From contig JAGGXL010000201.1 in assembly GCA_021163085.1 (NCBI GenBank), positions 1 to 7,767 of the forward strand: DNA of 7,767 nt, in the 5' to 3' direction. Positions 1 to 6,786 of the stretch are shown piece by piece. The position numbers and the translations under genes were made by a program. Position 1 is the first letter of the stretch. Every line of letters begins with the position of its first letter. The notes beneath the pieces were generated by a model, which did not search any database, had not been told where the DNA came from, and was given only the letters and a program-made list of their open reading frames with translations. Origin of the DNA: Thermodesulfobacterium sp. (GTDB lineage: Bacteria > Desulfobacterota > Thermodesulfobacteria > Thermodesulfobacteriales > Thermodesulfobacteriaceae).

Positions 1-118
1 GTTTTTTATAATAGCTATGGCTGCTGCAGAGGCTGCTATAGGGTTAAGTTTAGTTGTGTTAATATACAAAAGACTTAAAACAGTTTATTCAGATGAGATT
101 ACAAATTTTAAGGGGTAA
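1..118 (+). CDS. nuoK: NADH-quinone oxidoreductase subunit K, C-terminal end (partial)
   Basis: This is the last 38 codons of NuoK, read in the frame starting at base 2 and ending in TAA at 116-118; the 5' part lies outside the window. NuoK is a small three-helix membrane-arm subunit of complex I that contributes to proton translocation. The visible part is the third transmembrane helix, containing the small-residue stretch AMAAAEAAIGLSLVVLIY. The Ala-rich AAAEAAIG is a family hallmark, and its Glu corresponds to one of the conserved membrane glutamates. A short polar tail ending in NFKG follows, as in other NuoK proteins. The stop is 3 nt before the nuoL start, and the last codons (AGGGG, 111-115) also form the nuoL Shine-Dalgarno sequence, so the two genes are co-transcribed and probably translationally coupled. 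Confidence 0.9.
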   Translation, partial: FFIIAMAAAEAAIGLSLVVLIYKRLKTVYSDEITNFKG

Positions 119-121
119 GAT

Positions 122-2095
122 ATGGTTGAGAAGCATTTTGAAATAATTACTAATTTTGATATTTATGTATTTTTGATTCCCTTTTTACCACTGTTAGCAA
201 GTATTATTACCCTTTTATTTGGTAGAAGATATTTTAAAGATAAATCTCATGTTTTGCCTATCTTAGCATTATTTTTCAGCTTTTTACTTTCTATTAAAGT
301 ATTGATTGAAGTTATTCATGGTAAAATTTATTACTTTGATGTTTATACTTGGATGTTAGCTTATGACTTGAAAGTTGGTTTAGGATTTCTTGTGGATCCT
401 CTTTCTGCATCTATGATGACAATGGTTACCTGTGTATCTTTTCTTATTCATATATATTCTGTTGGTTATATGGGGGGAGATCCAGGTTATTATAGATTTT
501 TTTCCTATATTTCATTATTTGTCTTTTTTATGTTAATGCTTGTTCTTTCTAACAATTTAGCTCAGCTATATTTAGGATGGGAAGGGGTTGGACTTTGTTC
601 ATATTTTCTGATTGGTTTTTGGTATCAGAAGAAAAGTGCTGCTGATGCTGGAAAGAAGGCTTTTATAGTTAATAGAATAGGAGATTTTGGTTTTGCTCTG
701 GGTATATTTATGGCATTTTGTTTCTTGGGGACTTTATATTATAATGAAATATTTCCCAAGCTTCCAGAGATTGCCAATAAATATATTGGGGTATTAGGTT
801 ATGAAGTGCATGTTCCTTTTTTGATTGCTTTTCTTTTATTCTGTGGAGCATTGGGTAAAAGTGCTCAATTTCCACTTCATGTATGGCTTCCTGATGCTAT
901 GGAAGGTCCTACTCCTGTTTCAGCTTTGATTCATGCTGCTACTATGGTTACTGCTGGTGTTTTTATGGTTTGCAGACTTCATCCTCTTTTTGAGCTTTCT
1001 GATGCTATGATGTTTATTGTAGCTATAATAGGAGCATTTACCTGTTTCATGTCAGCAACCATTGCACCAACTCAATTTGATATAAAAAGAGTTATTGCTT
1101 TTTCTACCCTTTCTCAGCTTGGTTACATGTTTATGGCTTGTGGGGTGGGAGCATTTATTGCAGGGATGTTTCATTTATTAACTCATGCATATTTTAAAGC
1201 TCTTTTATTCCTTGGAGCAGGAAGTATTATTCATGCAATGCATCATGCTCCAGATCCAAATGACATAAGAATTATGGGAGGACTGAAGAAATATATGCCT
1301 CTTACTTTCTGGACTTTTCTTATGGCAAGTTTGTCTATATCTGGAATACCAGGATTTGCTGGATTTTTTAGTAAGGATGAAATACTGGCTCAGGCTTTCT
1401 TTTCTAAGTATCCCTGGGGTAAATTTATATGGTTTGTTGGATGGGTAGTTGCTTCTATGACAGCTTTCTATACTTTTAGGATCTTTTTTAAAGCCTTCTA
1501 CGGAGAATTTAGAGGAAAAGAAGTAATTCATGGATATCCTCATGAATCTCCAAGAGTTATGACTATTCCTCTAATTTTTCTTGCTATTGGATCTATTATT
1601 GCTGGATGGATAGGGATTCCTGAAATTTTAGGTGGAAGCAATCACATAGAACATTTTTTAGCTCCTATACTTGGACATCCAAGAACTGTTCACGAAGTTT
1701 CACATTCAACTGAATATCTTCTTATGCTTCTTTCAATTGGAGCGGGTCTTTTTGGAATCTTTTTAGCTTGGTTAGTATATATTAAGAAACCGAGTTTGGA
1801 AACATTCTTCTCTAAGAATTTCAGACCTATTTATATATTCCTATTTAGAAAATGGTATTTTGACGAATTATATCATTACACTATCGTTAATCCAACTTTA
1901 TGGATTGCAAGAAGGGTTATCCGTGGAGTCGCAGACAACATAATTATAGAAGGAATAGTCAATGGTAGTGCCAAACTTGTAAATATTACTGGAACAGGTT
2001 TAAGGATTTTACACACTGGAATTATAAACCATTATTCTACCTTTATTTTGATTGGTATATTAGTATATCTCTTAGTTTACTTATATTTGAAATAG
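122..2095 (+). CDS. nuoL: NADH-quinone oxidoreductase subunit L (proton-pumping, antiporter-like)
   Basis: NuoL is the distal antiporter-like subunit of the complex I membrane arm and couples quinone reduction to proton translocation across the cytoplasmic membrane. The 657-residue product is full length for the family and has about 16 hydrophobic helices. Diagnostic motifs appear in order: GWEGVGLCSYFLIGFWYQ (152-169), VNRIGDFGF (183-191), GALGKSAQFPLHVWLPDAM (242-260), HAATMVTAGVF (271-281), HLLTHAYFKALLFLGAG (351-367) and GFFSKDEIL (414-422). By known family alignment, E154, D188, K246, H271, H351, H355, K359 and K418 match the E. coli NuoL residues E144, D178, K229, H254, H334, H338, K342 and K399, so the proton path looks intact. 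The C-terminal part, from FRKWYFDELYH (575-585), fits the long lateral helix that runs along the arm, followed by a final membrane helix near 637-656. The ATG at 122 follows AGGGG (111-115) with a 6-nt spacer. The gene sits between nuoK and nuoM in the standard order. Confidence 0.97.
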   Translation: MVEKHFEIITNFDIYVFLIPFLPLLASIITLLFGRRYFKDKSHVLPILALFFSFLLSIKVLIEVIHGKIYYFDVYTWMLAYDLKVGLGFLVDPLSASMMTMVTCVSFLIHIYSVGYMGGDPGYYRFFSYISLFVFFMLMLVLSNNLAQLYLGWEGVGLCSYFLIGFWYQKKSAADAGKKAFIVNRIGDFGFALGIFMAFCFLGTLYYNEIFPKLPEIANKYIGVLGYEVHVPFLIAFLLFCGALGKSAQFPLHVWLPDAMEGPTPVSALIHAATMVTAGVFMVCRLHPLFELSDAMMFIVAIIGAFTCFMSATIAPTQFDIKRVIAFSTLSQLGYMFMACGVGAFIAGMFHLLTHAYFKALLFLGAGSIIHAMHHAPDPNDIRIMGGLKKYMPLTFWTFLMASLSISGIPGFAGFFSKDEILAQAFFSKYPWGKFIWFVGWVVASMTAFYTFRIFFKAFYGEFRGKEVIHGYPHESPRVMTIPLIFLAIGSIIAGWIGIPEILGGSNHIEHFLAPILGHPRTVHEVSHSTEYLLMLLSIGAGLFGIFLAWLVYIKKPSLETFFSKNFRPIYIFLFRKWYFDELYHYTIVNPTLWIARRVIRGVADNIIIEGIVNGSAKLVNITGTGLRILHTGIINHYSTFILIGILVYLLVYLYLK

Positions 2096-2113
2096 TTTGG
2101 ATGGGGGAGTACT

Positions 2114-3580
2114 ATGGAAATTTTATTAAATAATTTGCTTTCCTGGATTATCTGGTTTCCTTTTGTTGGAATATTAATAATACTTTTCACTGATAGAAAG
2201 CATGAATCATTCATAAAATGGATATCCCTAATTACTATTATTATTGATACTATTTTGTCTATTTATTTGCTTGCAAATTTTGATTTTTCTAAAACAAGTT
2301 TTCAGTTTGTAGAGAAAAAACGCTGGATAGAATTTATTAATTCTTATTATTTTTTAGGTATTGATGGGATAAGTATTTTATTTGTTCCTCTTTCAGCCTT
2401 AACCACTCTTTTTTGTATATTGATTTCTTGGGATTCAATAAAGTCAATGGTTAAAGAGTTTTATTTGGCTTTACTCGTTACTAATATTGCTATGGTGGGG
2501 ACATTCTGTGCTCTTGATTTGGTAATATTTTATATCTTCTGGGAAGCAACTTTAATTCCTATGTATTTGATTATTGGAATTTGGGGTGGACCAAGGAGAA
2601 TATATTCTACCATAAAGTTCTTTCTCTATACCTTTTTTGGTTCAGTTTTTATGCTAATTGGAATAATTTATCTTTATATCAAATTTGGAACCTTTGATTA
2701 CACTATTCTTGTTAATCAAAAATATCCTTTCTTAGTAGAAAGTCTTCTCTTCTTGGCTTTTGCGATTGCTTTTGCCATAAAAGTACCTATGTGGCCAGTT
2801 CATACATGGCTTCCTGATGCTCATACAGAGGCTCCTACTGCAGGATCTGTTATATTAGCAGGTATTTTAATCAAAATGGGAGGTTATGGACTTATCAGAT
2901 TTGTATTACCTATGTTTCCACAAGCATCGGTTTATTTTTCTAAACTATTTTTGGTTCTTTCTGTTATTGCAATTGTTTATGCAGGGCTTGTATGTTTAGT
3001 AGAGGACGATTTAAAAAGGCTTATTGCTTATAGTTCAGTTAGCCACATGGGATTTGTAACCTTGGGTATTTTTTCTTTTAATCCTATCGCTATGAAAGGT
3101 GCAATCTTGCAGATGATAAATCATGGAATTGTTACAGGTGCTCTCTTTATGTGTGTAGGAATAGTTTATGATAGAACGCATAGCAGAGCTATAAGTTATT
3201 ACGGAGGTCTTGCTACCTCCATGCCTATATATGCTGCATTTTTTATGGTATTTACTTTGGCTTCCATAGGTCTTCCTGGAACCAACGGGTTTATAGGAGA
3301 ATTTCTTATACTTCTTGGAACTTTTCTTTCCAATAAAACAATGGTAGTTTTTGGAGCTACAGGAGTAATTATAGGAGCAGCTTACATGTTGTGGCTTTAT
3401 CAAAGAGTATTTTTCCAAGAGCTTAATCCAAATGTTGCAGAAATGCAACCTTTAAAGAAAAATGAGCTTATAGCTCTTATTTTACCAACATTACTTATAT
3501 TCTGGATAGGTTTATATCCTAATACTTTTTTAAACTTTATGACAACTTCGGTACAAAATTTATTAATGAATTTGAAGTAA
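2114..3580 (+). CDS. nuoM: NADH-quinone oxidoreductase subunit M (proton-pumping, antiporter-like)
   Basis: NuoM is the central antiporter-like subunit of the complex I membrane arm. The 488-residue product is close to the usual length and has about 14 hydrophobic helices. Recognisable motifs are FYIFWEATLIPMYLIIG (139-155), KVPMWPVHTWLPDAHTEAP (223-241), ILIKMGGYGLIRF (251-263), DDLKRLIAYSSVSHMGF (298-314) and GFIGEFLIL (392-400). By family knowledge, E144, K223, K254 and E396 correspond to the E. coli NuoM residues E144, K234, K265 and E407. The terminal Glu on helix 12, in place of the Lys found in NuoL and NuoN, is what separates NuoM from its paralogues, so assignment to M is firm. The ATG at 2114 is preceded by GGGGGAG (2103-2109) with a 4-nt spacer, and the gene starts 18 nt after the nuoL stop. 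It belongs to the same operon as its neighbours and nothing in it is odd. Confidence 0.97.
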   Translation: MEILLNNLLSWIIWFPFVGILIILFTDRKHESFIKWISLITIIIDTILSIYLLANFDFSKTSFQFVEKKRWIEFINSYYFLGIDGISILFVPLSALTTLFCILISWDSIKSMVKEFYLALLVTNIAMVGTFCALDLVIFYIFWEATLIPMYLIIGIWGGPRRIYSTIKFFLYTFFGSVFMLIGIIYLYIKFGTFDYTILVNQKYPFLVESLLFLAFAIAFAIKVPMWPVHTWLPDAHTEAPTAGSVILAGILIKMGGYGLIRFVLPMFPQASVYFSKLFLVLSVIAIVYAGLVCLVEDDLKRLIAYSSVSHMGFVTLGIFSFNPIAMKGAILQMINHGIVTGALFMCVGIVYDRTHSRAISYYGGLATSMPIYAAFFMVFTLASIGLPGTNGFIGEFLILLGTFLSNKTMVVFGATGVIIGAAYMLWLYQRVFFQELNPNVAEMQPLKKNELIALILPTLLIFWIGLYPNTFLNFMTTSVQNLLMNLK

Positions 3581-3583
3581 TTT

Positions 3584-3589
3584 GGAGGG
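3584..3589 (+). promoter_or_regulatory. Shine-Dalgarno sequence deciding the nuoN start
   Basis: GGAGGG lies 4 nt before the ATG at 3594. The longer reading begins at TTG (3582-3584), whose last base is already the first base of this site, so the ribosome could not use the site for that start. This supports the ATG start and a 482-residue NuoN. Confidence 0.75.
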
Positions 3590-3593
3590 ATAT

Positions 3594-5042
3594 ATGGGGA
3601 TTACTTTAAATTTTTCTGTAATACTAACTGAGATAATACTTATTCTTGTTTCATCTTTTATATTTCTTATAGATAGATTTGTAAAAAACAAAAACTATGC
3701 TTTTTATATTACTCTTATAACTCTTATATTAGCTTCTTATTTAATTTTATTTGTTCCTTTTGGAGAATTTACTTATGCTTATAAAACCGATTTTTATTCT
3801 TCAACTTTAAAGCTTTTTTTAGTATGTGGTGCATTGTTGATTTCCTTACTCTCTTATAATTATCTTCAGTATTACATCGGTTTGAATTCCGGAGAATATT
3901 ATGGATTTTTACTGTTTTCTATGGTAGGAGCATTTTTAATGCTTTCTGGAATGGATTTGGTTACCATATATTTGGCTATAGAATTGATGAGCTTCCCTGT
4001 TTATTTTCTCATTGCCTTAAATTATGCTTATAACAGATCATCCTTAGAAGGTGCTTTAAAATATTTTCTCGTAGGAAGTCTCGGATCTGTTTTTATACTT
4101 TTAGGCTTAGGAATAATTTATTACTTTGCTGGAACTTTTGTTCTTCAAGAAATATCCCAAGTTTTGGCACAGAATTTGTATCTGAAAGAGCTTTTAATAG
4201 GTTTTATTTTTATTCTTGTAGGTTTTTCAATTAAGTTATCTTTAGTCCCCTTCCATATGTGGGCTCCTGATGCCTATGAGAGTGCTCCAGTTCCTATAAC
4301 TTCATTTATAGCAGGTATAGTTAAGTTTGCTGTAATGGCTACTTTAGTTAAAATAATTTTACTCGGTTTTAATCCTTTAAAATTAGAAATAGGAGAAATA
4401 CTAATACCTATAATTTTAGTCAGTATTTTAATTGGAAATATAATGGCATTTAAACAGGATAATATTGTAAGAATGTTAGCCTATTCCTCTATTGCACATG
4501 CAGGTTATGCAGGGTTAGGAATTATTAGTGCAGATTATGTGGGCTATAGTTTTACTGTATTTTATATGTTAGTTTATCTAATTACAGTTATAGGAACATT
4601 TGGTGTTCTTGTATTTTTAGCCAATTTCAAGAAAGAACTGCTTTATATCCCTAATATGGCATCCTTAGGTGAGAAGGCACCATTTGTAAGTCTTTTAATC
4701 TTGATTTTAATGTTCTCCTTAGCCGGTGTACCTCCTACAGCAGGATTTATAGCCAAATTTTATGTTTTTATGAGTCTGATCAAAACTAATTATGTATGGG
4801 TAGCCCTTATTGCTATTCTTTTTGCTGTAATAGGTGCTTATCCTTATTTAAGGGTCTTAAAAGTTATATATATGGATAAACAGAAGTTAGAGTTCAATTT
4901 TAAATACGATTTTACTTTTTTGATACCAGTATGCATAGCTGTTCTTTTAGTGATTATTATAGGTATTTATCCAAAACCTTGGACAGATATGATTTATAAG
5001 ACTATGTATTTTTATATCAGCTCCTTATTTTACTCTTTCTAA
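3594..5042 (+). CDS. nuoN: NADH-quinone oxidoreductase subunit N (proton-pumping, antiporter-like)
   Basis: NuoN is the third antiporter-like subunit of the complex I membrane arm and normally the last gene of a nuo operon, as it is here. From the preferred ATG at 3594 the product has 482 residues and about 14 hydrophobic helices. Motifs (ATG numbering) are LAIELMSFPVYFL (127-139), SIKLSLVPFHMWAPDAYE (212-229), the Pro/Ala-rich SAPVPITSFIAG (230-241), VRMLAYSSIAHAGY (292-305) and PTAGFIAKFYVF (381-392). By family knowledge E130, K214, K244 and K388 correspond to the E. coli NuoN residues E133, K217, K247 and K395. An in-frame TTG at 3582 would add four residues, but it overlaps the Shine-Dalgarno GGAGGG (3584-3589) that sits just upstream of the ATG, so the ATG is the better start. 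The gap to nuoM is 13 nt. After the TAA the direction stays + but the function changes to flagellar genes. Confidence 0.96.
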   Translation: MGITLNFSVILTEIILILVSSFIFLIDRFVKNKNYAFYITLITLILASYLILFVPFGEFTYAYKTDFYSSTLKLFLVCGALLISLLSYNYLQYYIGLNSGEYYGFLLFSMVGAFLMLSGMDLVTIYLAIELMSFPVYFLIALNYAYNRSSLEGALKYFLVGSLGSVFILLGLGIIYYFAGTFVLQEISQVLAQNLYLKELLIGFIFILVGFSIKLSLVPFHMWAPDAYESAPVPITSFIAGIVKFAVMATLVKIILLGFNPLKLEIGEILIPIILVSILIGNIMAFKQDNIVRMLAYSSIAHAGYAGLGIISADYVGYSFTVFYMLVYLITVIGTFGVLVFLANFKKELLYIPNMASLGEKAPFVSLLILILMFSLAGVPPTAGFIAKFYVFMSLIKTNYVWVALIAILFAVIGAYPYLRVLKVIYMDKQKLEFNFKYDFTFLIPVCIAVLLVIIIGIYPKPWTDMIYKTMYFYISSLFYSF

Positions 5043-5053
5043 ATATTAAACTT

Positions 5054-5097
5054 GAAAAAATTTCCTCTTATCATTTCTTAAAATAGGAAAAAGTTTC
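5054..5097 (+). other. Imperfect inverted repeat after nuoN (weak terminator or activator site)
   Basis: Arms at 5054-5066 and 5085-5097 pair at 10 of 13 positions: an inner block of six (TTTCCT with AGGAAA) and an outer block of four (GAAA with TTTC), split by a 3x3 mismatch, with an 18-nt loop. It starts 12 nt after the nuoN stop and is followed by T-rich sequence (TTTATTCTATC). The stem is AT-rich with a large loop and there is no clean T-run, so an intrinsic terminator would be weak. Its position, about 80-120 bp upstream of the predicted sigma-54 transcript start, would also suit a binding site for an enhancer-binding protein. The sequence does not decide between these, and chance is possible in such AT-rich DNA. 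Confidence 0.3.
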
Positions 5098-5109
5098 TTT
5101 ATTCTATCA

Positions 5110-5140
5110 AAAATCTTCTCTAAAATCCTTTTAAAATCTT
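5110..5140 (+). repeat. Three phased AAAATCYT direct repeats upstream of the sigma-54 promoter
   Basis: AAAATCTT (5110-5117), AAAATCCT (5122-5129) and AAAATCTT (5133-5140) recur at 12 and 11 bp, close to one turn of the helix. They end 10 bp before the -24 element. Phased A-tracts are known to bend DNA, and sigma-54 promoters often need bent DNA between the activator site and the polymerase, so a structural or protein-binding role is plausible. The background is very AT-rich, so part of the pattern may be chance. Confidence 0.4.
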
Positions 5141-5150
5141 GTTTTATTTT

Positions 5151-5166
5151 TGGCATACATTTTGCA
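5151..5166 (+). promoter_or_regulatory. Predicted sigma-54 (RpoN) promoter for the fliK-flgD-flgE operon
   Basis: TGGCATACATTTTGCA matches the sigma-54 consensus TGGCACGNNNNTTGCW at 10 of 12 defined positions. It has the invariant GG (5152-5153) and GC (5164-5165) separated by exactly 10 nt, the spacing sigma-54 requires, and a preceding T that fits the pyrimidine of the extended consensus. The C at 5165 would be -12, putting the transcript start at about G5177, 29 nt before the fliK start codon. RpoN control of hook genes, through an activator of the FlgR/FlrC/FleQ type, is well known in several flagellated lineages. This site is in the only sizeable gap of the window, exactly where a hook-operon promoter is expected. 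Neither rpoN nor an activator gene is visible here. Confidence 0.8.
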
Positions 5167-5191
5167 ATTAAAGAAAGTAAAAGATTGGATA

Positions 5192-5199
5192 GAGGGGAG
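5192..5199 (+). promoter_or_regulatory. Shine-Dalgarno sequence supporting the GTG start of fliK
   Basis: GAGGGGAG lies 6 nt before GTG at 5206. The next in-frame Met codon is not until residue 55, well inside the protein, so this site is the main reason for accepting the GTG start. Confidence 0.75.
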
Positions 5200-5205
5200 T
5201 AAAGG

Positions 5206-6771
5206 GTGATTAAACTGGTAAATTGTTTACTAAATTCTTATGTTTCAGGTTCTGACAAAACTTTTTCTAATAAATTTGATGGCAAGATATCTAATTGGTT
5301 TCAATTAATTCTTTTGAGTTTGATAGATAAAACCATTTTATCTGATGAGAACAATTCAAAAAATAATATGTCTTCAGAAGAACTTACGGATGTTTTAAAT
5401 GATAACAAAAATTTATCAAAAGAGTTATTAGAAAATAAAGATTTAGAAAAATTAAAACTACTTCTTGGATACATAATCAAAAGTAATATATTTCAACAAG
5501 ACAACTTTCCCGCTACTTTAAATGAAAATGATTTAACCAGATCACAGAAGATTTCCTTGTGGAACAATTTTATAACTCAATTATCTGAAAAAGAAAAACT
5601 TTTCTTTATGGAGGAAATAAATTCCTTTTTATCTCAACAAAAAGGGTTAGAAAATGGAAGTGCTTTTAATTTCCGAATAAACCAAGATTTAGCCAAAATT
5701 CTATCTGAATTTAATGAAAATGAGTTATTAGAACTGCAAAAAGAGATAGTTGAGAAAACAGAATTTTTAAAACTTCAGGAAAATAGAGAGGTTTTAAATA
5801 ATGAGGGAGTGTTTTCTTTTGAAGGTGGGGCAAAATGGCTGAGAATTTTTAGGTTGTTGAAAGAGCTGCAAAGTATGACAAAGATGCAGAATGGTGATAT
5901 TTTAAACTTTCAGGTAGAGGATATTAATAACTCAAATAAAGATAATTTTCAAATTAACTCTTCAGGAAAATTGATTTCGGAAAATAAAAACTTAGAGGGA
6001 ATTTTAAAATCTCAATTAGGTAAAATTGGGAGGAAATCATTTGTAACAGATAATACATCTAAAAATTATTCAAATTTAGATGGGCAAAAGGATGGATTTA
6101 AAGAGCTTTTCAATCTAGATGATATTGTGAGAATTGCGGTTTCAGAGAATGATAATTCAACAAGTAAAAAGGTGGGTTTGTTGGAGAAAAATTTAAGTTT
6201 CTATAATGCTTTAAATAAAAAATCTGAAACACAGATAAATCCCTTTCAAAAAATAGTTAATAATGAGCTGGTAAGAGGTGTTTTCGATGTGGAAAATGTA
6301 AATAAGACCGAGGATATTAAAAATGCTAATTTTTACAGGCTACCTGATACATTTATGGAAATAGTTAAAGATATGGTTTTAGAGATACAACCGGAGGGTG
6401 AAAAGAAGGCTTTAATAAAACTTGAACCACCAGAGATGGGCTCTCTTGATTTAGAAATAAAAATAAAAGACAAAGATATAGAAATAGTTGCAAAAATTGA
6501 AAAGCAAGAAGTGTTACAAGAAATTAAACAAAATTTACATCATATAAAGACAAGTTTAGAAGAATCGGGATTTAATTTGAAAAATTTTCAATTACTTCTG
6601 GGGTCTGGATTTGATGGTAGCAGTTTTGTAAAAAATTTTCAGAGAGAGGGAGGTAAACATTTTTACGAAAGAAATAGTGAAAAAGTAGAGGAAGTAAATA
6701 AAGATACAATAAAAAATGAGGATTTGGTCAAATTTTACAATAAAAAGGGTAATTACTATTATATCGTTTAG
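5206..6771 (+). CDS. fliK: Flagellar hook-length control protein FliK
   Basis: FliK is secreted by the flagellar type III exporter. It measures the hook and, at the right length, its C-terminal domain acts on FlhB to switch export from hook to filament proteins. The 521-residue product, from a GTG start, has no membrane segment or Sec signal. A C-terminal Flg_hook domain lies at about 387-470: the LEPPEMGSLDLEIKI segment (406-420) matches the family pattern L.P.eLG.l.v.i, and the amphipathic stretch QEIKQNLHHIKTSLEESGFN (438-457) matches the typical r..l...l..Lr..L...G. A charged tail of about 50 residues follows. Residues 1-380 are Asn/Lys/Glu-rich, mostly helical-looking, and not recognisable from sequence alone, as is usual for the fast-evolving ruler part of FliK. 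Salmonella FliK is 405 residues, so this is on the long side but within the family range. The gene is first in the hook operon, directly below a sigma-54 promoter and 15 nt before flgD. The assignment rests on the C-terminal domain plus context. Confidence 0.87.
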   Translation: MIKLVNCLLNSYVSGSDKTFSNKFDGKISNWFQLILLSLIDKTILSDENNSKNNMSSEELTDVLNDNKNLSKELLENKDLEKLKLLLGYIIKSNIFQQDNFPATLNENDLTRSQKISLWNNFITQLSEKEKLFFMEEINSFLSQQKGLENGSAFNFRINQDLAKILSEFNENELLELQKEIVEKTEFLKLQENREVLNNEGVFSFEGGAKWLRIFRLLKELQSMTKMQNGDILNFQVEDINNSNKDNFQINSSGKLISENKNLEGILKSQLGKIGRKSFVTDNTSKNYSNLDGQKDGFKELFNLDDIVRIAVSENDNSTSKKVGLLEKNLSFYNALNKKSETQINPFQKIVNNELVRGVFDVENVNKTEDIKNANFYRLPDTFMEIVKDMVLEIQPEGEKKALIKLEPPEMGSLDLEIKIKDKDIEIVAKIEKQEVLQEIKQNLHHIKTSLEESGFNLKNFQLLLGSGFDGSSFVKNFQREGGKHFYERNSEKVEEVNKDTIKNEDLVKFYNKKGNYYYIV

Positions 6772-6772
6772 A

Positions 6773-6780
6773 GAGGTGAT
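6773..6780 (+). promoter_or_regulatory. Strong Shine-Dalgarno sequence of flgD
   Basis: GAGGTGAT is a full match to the core anti-Shine-Dalgarno complement (from AGGAGGTGAT), with a 6-nt spacer to ATG at 6787. It is a stronger match than the sites of the neighbouring genes. It begins just after the fliK stop and would allow high translation of flgD relative to fliK from the same transcript. Confidence 0.7.
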
Positions 6781-6786
6781 GATAAA

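Noticed and set aside
1205..1543. Antisense open frame within nuoL
   Set aside because: It lies wholly within a strongly conserved nuoL region, has no Shine-Dalgarno sequence I can support, and its Ser/Lys/His-rich translation looks like the complement of nuoL codons.
3035..3448. Antisense open frame within nuoM
   Set aside because: It is complementary to conserved nuoM codons, shows no recognisable domain, and has a low-quality Ser/Tyr/Lys-rich composition typical of a shadow frame.
3582..3593. TTG start giving a four-residue longer NuoN
   Set aside because: The start codon would overlap the Shine-Dalgarno sequence that serves the ATG at 3594.
5105..5117. IHF-like site (TATCAAAAATCTT) upstream of the sigma-54 promoter
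   Set aside because: The first half matches WATCAA, but the TTR half is not at the required spacing, and AT-rich DNA gives such half-matches often.
5121..5133. Small hairpin TAAAA-TCC-TTTTA as a terminator
   Set aside because: Five A-T pairs with a 3-nt loop are too weak, and no T-run follows directly.
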